Shown here piece by piece: positions 32,746-43,819 of a stretch of DNA of 64,000 nt. A program made the position numbers and the translations under genes. Below the pieces are notes generated by a model. That model ran no database searches and had not been told where the DNA came from. It worked only from the letters and a program-made list of their open reading frames with translations. Source of the stretch: Dreissena polymorpha (Eukaryota; Mollusca; Bivalvia; Myida; Dreissenidae); assembly GCF_020536995.1 (NCBI RefSeq), contig NC_068359.1, forward strand, positions 88,028,697 through 88,092,696, given 5' to 3'. Positions within the stretch are counted from its first letter, which is position 1; each line of letters opens with the position of its first letter.

Positions 32746-34628
32746 CATATAAAATAAATCGAGTAAGTAAGTTGATATGTCGAAATACAGATATGTCTAT
32801 GTTTTTATTTTCAACCGTACAACATCACTTGACGTGTCCTAGGAGCATACGGGATACGTCCTATTCCAATTTCATATCAGTCATTGTCAACTTTAGATGC
32901 CTTTACCTAAAATGTAATTACATACATATAAACATTAGGCAAACTAAGCAGTTATTCTCACAATACAAAACAACATAATCGTATTGGAAATACGTGTGAA
33001 AGATTGTTTCCTCCGCTGTTGAATAAAAATAAATGACATTGTTTAAATACTTGTGCAAGGTGACTCAACAAGCGTATCGGTTTGTAAATCGAGCTGTTTA
33101 TTTAAAGTGTGTTACCTACACGAAACATGTGAAAGGTTGCTATTAATCGACAATAAAGTGACATAGACGTATCTGTTATACAGTGAGCAGATATCGTATT
33201 CATTAAAAATGTATATAACTTTATATTGTGAAACAATAAAAGGCAGTAAGGTTGTAGACCTTTTCTTGATGTGTTGTATGTTTCATGTCAAAAACTTATT
33301 GACAAATTATTGCAGGTTTTATTAAGTTTGATAATAATTTGTGGTACATTTACCTTAAATTGCTAATAGTCCATGAATAAAGTACACTTAAATATAAAAT
33401 TGCAAGTATGACTTTGTTTAAGTACAATATTATTAAAATGTTATTATAAGACTACCAAAACCCGCGACAAAATGAAATTAGATGCGTGTTAATACGCAAC
33501 ATTTTTTGGGCGGAGCCGAATGTTGTGAAAATAGTTTTGGAAATTTCATGAAATTGTTCATTTCAATGCAAGTGCTTTAACACGCAAGCGTAAAACCAAT
33601 TAGTAGTACGCCGTTTACTTTAAAGATCACGAAAGTGTTTACCTTAACTTAGTTTGAATTTAATTTACATTAAGTAGCAAAAGTGTGTCACTGTGTTTAA
33701 GTATACATATGTTGTCACATTATTTTAATGTTGATGATTAAGCTGATTTGGTGTGTTGACGTTACGGAAACGCAAAAAGTAAATAAATACCTGTTTTTGC
33801 GCGGAAAATAGGCGGGGTATAGATAACAATAGTTCTACAATGATGCAGGCAAATTATATGTTTATCAGACGCATCGGAACTCCAAACCGTTGGCTATTAG
33901 CACAATAACCAAAATTTAACCTGATTTTATTTCTAAATTATTACCTATTCGTTCATAAATGGGCTGACTATTTTCAGTTCCAAAATGCTGGTAATTTTCA
34001 AATCCAGTGGTTCTGCTAAAAGATACATGTAACAAAAATCGTACTATAAATAATTACGACACATATATTTGTTCCTAATATTATTAGTGATGGTTATACA
34101 AACATCCTCTGCACAATTGAGAAGATTTCTGAAAGATATATAACCGCGAATATGTGAAAGAACCTAAGTAGGATTGTGTTGTTCTCACCTTAACATTTAT
34201 GATAGTTGATATTAAATCATTTTATCATTTTACCCCAAAATATGTAAATTTTGAGTAGAAAATGTGCTTTAAAAGTGGCACTGAAGTACATCATAATTCA
34301 TGTGATTTGTTTTGACCCACTTGTAGACACTTATTCACTTACCCTGGTCAGTTGAAAACCTTTTCGCAGTTATGACAGTTTGTAAAAATTAAATACCGCA
34401 ATACACGAGCACATGCTTGTAAAACAAAGTAACAGAAAGACGAAACACGGAAGTGGAATGCGAACAAAATTGTTTCGACAATTCCTTTTTATAATCGATA
34501 AAAATTCGGACAAACGGACGAAAGCGATCCAATCCATTTGAGAACTTAAACTTATTTAGAAATGTGGTAATTGTATTTTGCACCAATAGCTTCTGTAAGC
34601 TAAACTCAATAGAGTCTCGGGTACATAC
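32746..34628. other. intergenic DNA beyond the Ig-receptor tail exons
   Basis: AT-rich. A GT donor-like site at about 34345 on the minus strand (ACTGACCAGG|gtaagt) could end another tail exon of the Ig locus, but no clear acceptor precedes it. Confidence 0.3.
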
Positions 34629-34653
34629 CTGTATGCCTGATTAGCGTATGCAT
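34629..34653 (-). CDS. 25-nt tail microexon (DAYANQAYR)
   Basis: A perfect acceptor (TTATTTTTCAG) and donor (ACAG|gtatgt) enclose 25 bases. Read in phase 1 it gives (D)AYANQAY(R), a Tyr-based repeat (AYANQAY) typical of cytoplasmic tails. Confidence 0.45.
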
Positions 34654-34739
34654 CTGAAAAATAAATAAACTGTGAGTTAACGTATAATCAAAACAATTAA
34701 CAGTTTAATAGCAATATATAGTAGAAGTATGAGCGTGTT

Positions 34740-34863
34740 AAGCCGTGTACTCGAGCTCGTATGTGCGAAGGATGAAGGAAGAGGAACTCATGCTGTTCAG
34801 ATTTATCTGTCTTTTTCGCATTGTATGCAGTGTAATGCATGTCCATGTCATCAGATGGAGACG
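34740..34863 (-). CDS. probable cytoplasmic-tail exon of the Ig-receptor locus
   Basis: Acceptor TTGTTTCAG|CGTCTCC continues the phase-1 frame of the membrane exon and gives ASPSDDMDMHYTAYNAKK, then TDKSEQHEFLFL. Tyr residues in acidic and polar context suit a signalling tail. The 3' end is not fixed because no strong donor is visible. Confidence 0.4.
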
Positions 34864-35013
34864 CTGAAACAATTAACTTTTATTGTTTAGATATAGTCAA
34901 AACACACCGGTATACACGAATAAAAACCCATGAACATACTCTCCATTTAAAGACAGTTATTTTATATGAAAAGGGATAATGTTTTTGTTTGAAGTATTTA
35001 TAACATATCTTTC

Positions 35014-35460
35014 ATTTTTATGCTCCCCCAAAATTTATAGTCGCCACTTCGTCTGTCCGTGCGTGTGTCCGTGTATCCGTCCGTCACTACCAAGAGGAGA
35101 TGTGCATAATATCAGCCGGTTCTGGTCGGATGATTTTTCACAGAGTTATGGCCCTTTGAAATTTTCCATTAACTGTACATATAGTGCAATGCTTGTCCGG
35201 GCTATTTCTCAGCAACTAATGACCAGAATTCAATGAAACTTTATGGGAAGCTTCACTACCAAGAGATGTGCATATTATCAGCGGGTTCTGGTCGGATGAT
35301 TTTTCACAGAGTTATGGCCCTCTATTTCTATAAAAAAAAATCTTGTCCCCCCAACTACTGTTCCCTCAAAACGTTTCCTTTTATGTGAATATATAGTGCA
35401 ATATTGTAACAAAAAAAAACTTGTGAAGAGCATCACCCGTCTCCGACGGTTTCTTGTCTA
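35014..35460 (+). repeat. composite monomer repeat, family F
   Basis: It starts TATGCTCCCCCAAAATTTAT, then GTCCGTGCGTGTGTCCGTG. Two monomers share CACTACCAAGAG, GATGTGCAT, ATCAGC, GGTTCTGGTCGGATG and TTTTTCACAGAGTTATGG. It ends CATCACCCGTCTCCGACGG. Non-coding, in the intron or flank of the Ig-receptor tail. Confidence 0.75.
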
Positions 35461-35796
35461 TATAGTTTTGATTTTTTTGTTGAAATTTGGTAAGTTAGTA
35501 CATAATTATGCATTTTTAAAAAATAATTTGTACTAGCACTTCTATGTTGATAAAATACTGTCCCTATTTACAAACGGACTGTTTTTTTATATCACATATA
35601 ATTGTCTGAGTAGCCTATCAAACCGTCCGAATGTTTGTTATTAGCTTTACTTAAAATAATTCAAAATTGCATGTCCTTTGATTTACCGTATATCGGCATA
35701 CCTTGATAAGTGTATTGACATTGGTATTGCGCGGGTCTGCATGCATGTACATCTTAATTCTGAAGTAGAAACGTTTATAAAACAATGTGAACCCAC

Positions 35797-35950
35797 CTGT
35801 CTTCACACATTTACAAATCAATCTGTATCGTCTTCTGATGACTAGAAATCCAACTATTATTATAATAATAACGCATCCGCACATAGTCCCGCCAATTTTG
35901 CCAGTAGTCTGTTGTCTTGTGGCTGGCTTTGAAAACGTTATCGTTAAACC
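35797..35950 (-). CDS. transmembrane exon of the Ig-receptor locus
   Basis: The frame TTGKIGGTMCGC, then VIIIIIVGFLVIRRRYRL, then ICKCVKTG has a clean donor (ACAG|gtgggt, phase 1). It codes a short stalk, one hydrophobic helix and a basic stop-transfer sequence, as in a type I receptor. The exon's 5' edge is uncertain: the acceptors near 35927 and 35938 are phase 0, which does not match the phase-1 Ig exons. An exon between them may be missing. Confidence 0.55.
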
Positions 35951-36574
35951 ATTATTCTGTCGCCGGGTTTATAAGAACTATAGTCGGTTTTAGTTTCAAT
36001 CAAGTATCAATATGCTTGTATTGAGTTCATTGTCATGTTTCAAATTGTTTCTCAAAAGCTATTTACTTTTTTTTCAACACTGGGCTGGTCTTAAATAGAT
36101 AAATATTTCCGCCCCGTGAGGCACGAATGCTATTATGCATATGGTTCTATACCTTATTTGAATTATCGCTTGACTAGATGATGGCATGTTCAAATAAACA
36201 CATTTTCTGACGCAATGGTTTTCTAAACATTTCCGGGAATTAACAATGACACTTGATCAATTAAAGTGAACATTAAAGCACTTGTTTGAATTGATAGTTA
36301 TCCATCAAAATATTACATCCAGACAATATGCCTAGCATATCAATATATTCTCTAGATAATATGGAAGAAACGTTATCAAAGATCGACACATGATGAATGT
36401 CGAAAGCTGAAACACTTTCAAACACGTCATGATGTACATTAATCCATATTGGCTCAATATCTGCATTTTTTGCTTGATGGTTATTAATGCTCGTATGAAA
36501 AATTTCTTTGTGAAAGCGACAAACTGATGTTAAATGACGCTATTATAATTGGTACCATTTATTATAATGAGGAC

Positions 36575-36813
36575 ACTATGACTGCTATCTGTAACCCCAG
36601 ACCCAAGGTTGTAAATATAGCTGCCCTCCCAAGTTTCGAATGAACCAAGCGATAGCACAAAACTCTACACGAAAGCGGTGCCTGATTTGGACCACGTGTA
36701 TAAACAGGCAACTGGTGAACATCGAGCTGAACACGTGATGTTATCAATAACTTGACCCTCTGTCAGTGTGTAGTTGAGAGTAGGTGGTGACAGCGAAACG
36801 GATTCGTGACCAC
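36575..36813 (-). pseudogene. Ig-like exon E (most decayed)
   Basis: ESVSLSPPTLNYTLTEGQ, then ITCSARC, SPVACLYTWSKSG, a TAG, SFVLSLGSFETWEG and SYIYNLGSG. The F-strand Cys is replaced (Tyr-Ile-Tyr) and no convincing splice donor follows. The 5' boundary lacks a good pyrimidine tract. Confidence 0.65.
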
Positions 36814-37042
36814 CTTAAATTTAAGTAAACATTTGTCGTCGAATATTCATTTCTGTTTTGAGTCTGGACAATTTGTGGAGTGAAAGTTAATATTTTTTTT
36901 GTACATTTAGCACCTTTGTAAACGTATATTCATAAAATTCCGTATTATCTTTAATTAACTGAATCAAAGTAAAGCAACACTTATTTATTAAATGCGTATA
37001 ACATTGTAGAAGATGAAAAGTAAAAAAAATCAAAACACATAC

Positions 37043-37310
37043 TTCTTATCACAATGACGACAATCGGACTTTCGGTGGTTACATTCAACTCCGGATTTGA
37101 TGCAGTGCAAGCGTAGCGTCCCTCTTCGCCCTTCTGGAGGGAGCCTAGTGACAGAACACTGTTGTGGTTGACAAGGATATCGGACTTTCTCCATTTCAAC
37201 GTGCAACATGGGTAACAGGTGGCAGAACATCGAATGTCGGACATCAATTGTTCCTCATTACCAGGTGAACGACAACTGCGTCGTATAAACTGAAACTGTT
37301 TCAGGGCCAT
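37043..37310 (-). pseudogene. Ig-like exon D (frame break near 5' end)
   Basis: DGPETVSVYTTQLSFT, then a shift, then NEEQLMSDIRCSATC, YPCCTLKWRKSDI, VLSLGSLQKGEEGRYACTAS and SPIVVIVIR. The break falls in the same A-to-B strand region as in exon C. Confidence 0.75.
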
Positions 37311-37717
37311 CTGTAAAACACGTTGTAATATAGCAAACAGACTCTTTTTCATATCTTCATGTTCGTTCATAAACGAAATAAAAGTAGTGGGATTCAAATG
37401 ACCGATGAATAACTGATGTTCCGACCCTCCTAGTGCGATTATAGCTTGTCTGAACGCATTCTTAGTACTTTATAAATAAAACAGACGCACGATTATGTTC
37501 ACAGTGAACTGTTTTAACCTTCTTTCATTTAGTTTAAGCCATTCGTATGATCGGCAATACCAAGTAAACTTTACTGGATGATGAAAACTAAATCATATTA
37601 GTTACCTTTATATTAATCAGAGATGTACAACTTTCGTTGAATGGTGCACACAGTATCACTACGAATGATGTACAGACAAATCTTAAGCAATTCTTTTATC
37701 AGAGCTTATTTCTACAC

Positions 37718-37973
37718 ATCTAATTAAAATCTCCACTGACTGACTGTTTACAATCTGCCCTGATGTAGGAGTCCTTGCAGCGCATTCATATATACCTGTG
37801 TCACCTCTCTTAACAGAACCGACTGACAATACATTAGTGTTTGTAATCACGGTATACGATCTTTTCCACGAGTAAGTACACTCAGGGACACATATGGCAG
37901 AGCACGTGATATCATGAAGTGTGTGTCCCTCGTTGAGTGTGTAGGACCACTGGTGAAATGTTGTAAGGTCCAT
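37718..37973 (-). pseudogene. Ig-like exon C (frame break near 5' end)
   Basis: DGPYNISPVV in the junction frame, then SYTLNEGHTLHDITCSAIC, VPECTYSWKRS, VLSVGSVKRGDTGIYECAAR and VEILIR in another frame. Apart from that break the domain is well kept, including Cys pair, Trp and D-x-G-x-Y-x-C. Confidence 0.75.
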
Positions 37974-38655
37974 CTGTAAACTTAAAACTATTCGTCACTA
38001 TTCGACAAAAGATGAAAACAATGTAATGCCGTTTTGATCCTATAGCTTGCATCAACAAACTGTGAGATACACACAACAAATATAATATCAGCTTAAAGTG
38101 TCGAAATTATAACTTTTCTGGAACTCAATTGTTGTGCTTTCCGATAATAAATGTTTAATAATACATATTTTCCGTAAATAACATTATTGAATAAATGCTA
38201 TAATGTGTATTAATTTGTTAGCATCAAACAAATCGTTGCAGGTTGCAGAATTTCGATCAAAATGTGGTTAAAAACGATAAATACACACGTTGCAGTTTTG
38301 TCAATAAAAAGGTGAATTATACATGAGAGATATGAACAGTTATAAAAAGTAAAAAAATGAATTACATGTATTCTAGTGAACAAAAAAATATAAACAAAGA
38401 AATATTCTAGCAGATTCTCAAATAATTCTTAAAATGGTTTTGTTCCCTTAACTAAATACAAGTAAGCATGTCGTAAAATAAAAATGCTTACTCATAATCA
38501 TTTTTTACTTTAATTTAATGTCGAATGTATCATCCTGCATTGTATGGGAAATGAGTAACTTGCCCTAAATGTAAGTACACAAGCATTCAGATGATAATGC
38601 AGTTTTTGCTTTATAGATTTTCTTAGAAAACAACTTAAACAAAACGTCCACTTAC

Positions 38656-38925
38656 ATGCAATATCCGTCACAATAACGGCACTGCTGGCATTGGCTAGAG
38701 ATCCTAAATTATTGGCAGTACGTACGTAGGTACCAGCCTCATTTATGTGAGCGGATCCAAGTTACACGACACTAGAATTGATGGCTTCAGTTCCCGACTT
38801 TGTCCACGAGGTACCACAACGTGCAGGATAACAGGTAGCAGAGCACGTTATGTCTGACATTATACTTCCTTCAGACGTAGAGTAGAAGAGCGTAGACGGA
38901 TATAGTATTGCCGAGTCGGGACCGT
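38656..38925 (-). pseudogene. Ig-like exon B (stop, F-strand Cys lost)
   Basis: DGPDSAILYPSTL, ITCSATCYPARCGTSWTKSG, then NSSVV-stop-LGS, EAGTYVRTANNLGS and AVIVTDIA. The length of 270 keeps the phase. The TAA sits in the E strand, and the usual Tyr-x-Cys is Tyr-Val-Arg, so the core disulfide could not form. This exon looks truly decayed, because two independent changes hit key positions. Confidence 0.75.
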
Positions 38926-39021
38926 CTGTAAAACAATATGACTTGTTTTACTATCTTATAAGTCATGTGCAATTTTGCTATCTGACATTTATTATTCCTT
39001 TGTTAAAACAATTTAACTTAC

Positions 39022-39287
39022 GTCTAACGATAAGCTCGACTGTCTTACTGTGTAAAATGTGTCCTGTTCTATGATTCCTTACTGCACATTCATAGATTCC
39101 TGCGTCACCTTTTTCGCAGAGCCAACGGTCAGTACAGTATTGTTCGTTATCACGGTTGACGCCCTTTTCCACGAGTATGTACAATCAGGAAAACAGTTTG
39201 CGGCACATTTGATATCCTGAAGTGCTTTCCCCTCATCAAGCGTGTAGGACTGAGTAACTGGTGACAGAGTTATATCAACAGGGCCAT
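39022..39287 (-). pseudogene. Ig-like exon A (one-base frame break)
   Basis: It begins DGPVDITLSPVTQSYTLDEG, then IKCAANCFPDCTYSW and VLTVGSAKK. After an AAAAAGG run the frame changes to KGDAGIYECAVRNH and VELIVR. The length is 266, one short of the 267 needed for phase 1 to phase 1. The break at an A-run makes a consensus error plausible. Confidence 0.7.
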
Positions 39288-40198
39288 CTGTAAAAACATC
39301 ACTATCTCAGTCATTAATACATTAAAGCTGATTAAATGGTACTTTGAGCCGAACGTGTGCCAAAGAGATTGTTTAGAGTTTGTTTTATATGTACACTATA
39401 TAATTATATACGTATTGGATGTCAATATTATATTTTCTATATATTTTCACTGTGTTTTTATTTAGATGAATAACGTTCAATTAATTTTGTATTCGCAAAG
39501 CAAACATTTGCTTACACCAGGTATGTGTATTAGAGGTATCCGCAACTCAATTTTAAGCCGAACATGCTGTCGCGCAGTGCTCGCGCATGCGCACTCTTCT
39601 GAAGCTGAAAACGAAAAAAGTTGATCAGACGTCTTTCAGTATGTGAAAAAATCGTTTAAATCACCGATATTAAACGGGCATCGAGACCATATAAACATAG
39701 TATAATGACAGGTATGTTTTCAAAATCAGTTACGCATGTATATTTATGTTAGATTATGCTGATAAAGTCATTTAATCAGGTTAAAAATATTTGCATTCGG
39801 AAGAGGATAGATTTCAAAGTGGCGGAAATGTATTGTAAACAAGCCGATATGTACCAATTTAAAAGAATCATCACGTTAATATTAGATTATACTGATTGTT
39901 AAATTTTTAAAAACCGATGGATAATGTATCGTAGGTTGTCTTGGGAATATTTGAAAGGCATATACAATGTTAATTCTGTTGGTTTTCTGGATTGCCATTT
40001 GAGGTAAATTGGAAGAATTGTATGCGTAACAATGAGTATATGGCATATTTTGTACGAATCATCAAATTTATTTTAATGTCTTTATATATATAAATAGCAC
40101 CGATAGCTGCATTAGATGACTCGCCACTACGGAAAAAGTTAAGCATATGAAATAGAAGGCCAACATATCTGCTTGCCTACGTTTTATTTGACTGTTAA
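39288..40198. other. upstream of the first visible Ig exon
   Basis: Where an earlier Ig exon or the signal-peptide exon would be expected. I found neither with splice sites. Confidence 0.3.
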
Positions 40199-40709
40199 AG
40201 GGATCTTTTCACGGTTTGGTAAATTGATAAAATTGAAAAAAGTTGTTTCAAATTCGCAAATATTTTCGTTTTAGTGATGACATTTGTGAGGAAACAGTAC
40301 TACTGAACATTTACCATAGTCCAATATAGCCATTATATGTATCTTTTGACGATTTGAAAACCTAAAAATTATAAAGCGTTGCAACGCGAAACGATTGAAT
40401 AATTTGGAGAGTTCTGTTGTTGTCGTTTAAATTTACGAAACTACGAAGATTGCTTATATAAGGTATAAAATACTTGAATGTGTGTACCTGGCGGAATAGC
40501 CGACGAGGCTAATGAGTTTTTACTTCAGACTTACTCCAGGACTTCAGGGGGTCACTGGTTCGAGCCCTGGTACCGGCTACTTTTTTTCCTTTTTGTAATT
40601 TTATTCTTGATTTTTTACTGGGGCTTTTAAGATCCAATGTTTACATTTATCAATATAAAGCATTTAATGACAAACTTCAAAATATGCCAAAATTTGTGAA
40701 AAGGCCCCT
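40199..40709 (+). mobile_element. TTAA-flanked tRNA-core repeat, copy 5 (whole)
   Basis: TTAA, AGGGATCTTTTCACGG ... GTGAAAAGGCCCCT, TTAA. The core (about 40485-40580) has A box TAGCCGACGAGG, B box GGTTCGAGCCC and T-run TTTTTTTCC. The upstream AT-rich block TTATATAAGGTATAAAATAC is shared with copy 3. Confidence 0.85.
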
Positions 40710-41182
40710 TTAAGTAAAGGAAAACAATATTTTATTGTTGTTCTGAAATACATGTAAATATATAGATGGAATGACATTTGGAAATATAACTTGAATATAA
40801 AAATACTTAACAAACTCTGAAGCAAATAAAGTGTTTTCGATCTTGTGTGCAGTAACTCTCTACATGTATATGTAACTAGATAGAAATGAAATTATACTTA
40901 TTACAATTTGTAAATTCTTTCAAGGTATACAAAAATGTCTTTACCACTAAATCTTAATACATTTGTTAACACTTTTATTTACATACGTATGTTAGTGAAT
41001 ATAATTTCTCTCCATATAATATTTATCTTAAAAATTACATTTAAGAGTGCTATACTCATCTCATGGTGTGCAGCTTTAAGAAAAGTATAATTACATTTCG
41101 ATTTAACCAACATTATTGAGAACTTGTTCTTTCATTCTGGATATCATCAAGTTAGGATTTTCAAGTCTTGTCAAAAGTTCTT

Positions 41183-42185
41183 CTATTTATCAGAGTTTAT
41201 TTTGTCATGAAGCACTTTTCTCAATGATTTGGCAGCATCATTTTTGTCCCCCATGAGTTGTCTACGTTTAAGTTTTGCCACTGCAGGACCACGAACATTA
41301 AAAAATATTGTAATACATTGTTCAATAACATGTTGGGATATTTTATCATTTAGAAGTTGTTCTGAGTAGAACTTACCATATGATCTTCCATGATAATTTC
41401 TTTAGCATTAATGAAGGAGTCCTTGCTGATTTCACATTTATTCACATTTCTTCTGAGACATGTTTCACATTCCCGCATGAATAAGAAGAAATCATCACTC
41501 GGGACTACAAGTCCACCGCGACTAATGGTTGTTGTCCAACATGAGTATTTATCTATGAAAGTCTTTTCTGAGTTATTACAGTTTTTTGTATTAGACTTGT
41601 GATGGCTTCTGTGTCTCTTTCATGGGTCTTCTTCTTCAACTGGTACAATAAATATCCACTAATATGAACAATCACAGACTGTTCAGTATCGTTCAAAGGT
41701 TTTGTAATGCCTTTTGTATAAGGTATTTTGTACATAGATGCCCTATTTTCTATTAGATCTGTAAGTAACTAACGGTGTACAACTGCAATGAACTGTCTAG
41801 TGGGAATGGATCCAACAGCAACTTGACATATTTTGGATATTTTATCTATAGAATCCTCCTGATACATGAGTTCATGGAGTTTTTGTTAGAGTGATTCACT
41901 AGTTTTACTTTCACTTGAAGCTGCCGATTTGAAAACCTCATGATACATAGAGGTTCAAGATGACTAGTTAGTTGACTAAGAACATCTTTATTTTCTTGAA
42001 CCTTTGTGATGATATCTATTATATTTCGTCCATTGACTGAACGTTTCATGTTCCGAAACTTTTTTTAATGACATTCTCCAGAGATTGAGGGAAGACACAT
42101 GAGAATGTGTTTGAAAACTGTGAACTTTCAAGATTGAAAGGTTCAGCTCTGTCTGTTCTAGTGTTCCCTTTTCGAAATGCAGATA
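41183..42185 (-). pseudogene. decayed coding stretch, possibly THAP9/P-element-like transposase C-terminus
   Basis: After a good acceptor (ACATTTCAG at about 42186) a chain of minus-strand frames can be followed. Pieces in order: AFRKGNTRTDRAEPFN, SVNGRNIIDIITKVQENKD, SIDKISKICQVAVGSI, ASMYKIPYTKGITKP, VIVHISGYLLYQLKKK, TISRGGLVVPSDDFFLFM, KFYSEQLLNDKISQHV, FFNVRGPAVAKLKRRQL and AAKSLRKVLHDKINSDK-stop (stop at 41183-41185). Three or four frame breaks and stops interrupt it. The I-S-G-Y-L and R-G-G-L-x-x-P-S pattern reminds me of C-terminal regions of THAP9/P-type transposase-derived proteins. That is family memory, not a match I could test. Confidence 0.4.
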
Positions 42186-43819
42186 CTGAAATGTAATAAA
42201 AATGTGTATATAAGTTTTGTAAATAAGGGATATGAAAAACTGAACTGAGATGTTTCTCACTGTAATCAATTATATGCAAGTATTAGGTATTATACACAAA
42301 ACAATCTCTTGTCAAATGCACCTCATTTTGGTGATTACAAGTTAAGAGAAAGCGTTTTGATTTATTAAATCAAAAGACAGCTTCACTAAAACGGATCTGA
42401 GTTTACAGGCATTTTTTACATTAGTAGTAGTTTGTAAGAAAATTATTATATTTACAGAAAATATATGTTAATGTAATTAAACTCATAGAATGCTACTTTT
42501 CCTAAAATTGGACACCCTATATGTGTCTAAGAAATGAAATTTACATTAAAACTTTGCACATGATATAAATCATGTTGTAGTGAATATATTTTTTAACGTA
42601 TACGTTTTTGCATATTGTGATACAATGTAGTTTATCTAACCAAAGTTAAAAGTGTTTAATGGTATTTTGTTATCAGTCTATTCATCGACAAATGGTTAGA
42701 ATGTGCTTTTTTGCTCTTCCACAAAACGGGCTGATAATGATGCTAATAACTATAGAGGAAACACTTCAGCAAGTTGATTTTCCAAAATTACAGACTATGC
42801 CTTTGAATAAAACAATATTATTTCGGATGCTTGACAAGGATTTGGGAAAGGTAACTTAAAAGTTGATTGTGTTTATATATGTATGTAGTCGGTGCACGAT
42901 TATTCAAAAGAAAACACACGTTTAAACGGTGAAGATGCATATTGAATGTTCCGTAATCTATTATGGTTGAACATGTTTTGGTCGGAAATGCCTTGATTTG
43001 TGAAGGATGTGTATGCTCATGTTATGATATATATTTGATCATGGGTATTTATTTTGTTTGATTGAGGCAAATATAAACAATGTCGACGCTTGTGTTTTCT
43101 TTATTTAATTAAACAGGTAACTCTAGGTACAATATATTATTAACATCGGCTCAAATATTAGTCATAATTTGTAATTAAGCTGTGGACCTAAACGTTTTTA
43201 AAATGGTCGACAAAATTAAACACTAACATTAAACATTGTCAAAATAGATACGAGTGTTGTAATGGATAACGGGTTTGTTTAAATGATAAAATATTTATTA
43301 TGCACAATAAATATTACACCATGCAAATTGTTTATATATAATTTCGAAAGATTGTAATTAAGGTTATTTAATGTGAGTCTCAAAGGTCAATACCATGTTA
43401 GATATTTATGACATTTAGTATTTATGTGTCTGGAAATTTAAGTGTCAATAAATAGTTTGTGAGTTCAAATATAGACTTATACAATTATAAACATACGTTG
43501 TGCGGTAAATTGAATAACAACCCTGTATTTTGTATTTAAGCGGATTTAAATCCTACTCGGAAAGGGACATATATATATTTCTTCATAGACGGCGGCGCTT
43601 GTTTTTGTTAAATAAAAAGTTTTCGCACACTCTTAAAAAATCCAAACAAGCCGATATATAAGGCTAATATACAACATTACTACGAAATGAATAGTATTGT
43701 TTGGTATCGCCTAAAAAAATTATCTTCGAGTAATAACAATGAAAACATGATAACGTAAGACTAGCTATCTACTAACTATTGTTTGCAAATGACGCTTTAT
43801 TATTTTCCAAAACACGAAA
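42186..43819. other. AT-rich stretch, nothing recognised
   Basis: No exon with splice support and no TIR pair found. Confidence 0.3.

Larger units (their letters stand above)
34629..39287 (-). pseudogene. immunoglobulin-superfamily receptor-like locus, Ig exons broken
   Basis: Minus-strand order: Ig exons 39287-39022, 38925-38656, 37973-37718, 37310-37043 and about 36813-36575, a transmembrane exon ending 35797, and tail exons starting 34863 and 34653-34629. Each Ig exon starts after TTTACAG or similar with a G|AT phase-1 codon (usually Asp-Gly-Pro) and ends phase 1, so the exons are interchangeable cassettes. Each repeats Y-T-L-N/D-E-G, then D-I-x-C-S-A-x-C-x-P-x-C, W-x-K/R, V-L-S-L/V-G-S and usually Y-x-C. 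Two extra cysteines beside the B-strand cysteine suggest an added disulfide. Every Ig exon has one stop or frame break, while the membrane exon reads clean. A decaying IgSF gene, unused cassettes or assembly errors are all possible. The signal-peptide exon was not found. Confidence 0.65.

Noticed and set aside
34330-34380. Further tail exon of the Ig locus ending at GACCAGG|gtaagt
   Set aside because: The donor is good, but no acceptor or branch context could be placed upstream, so the exon is not listed.
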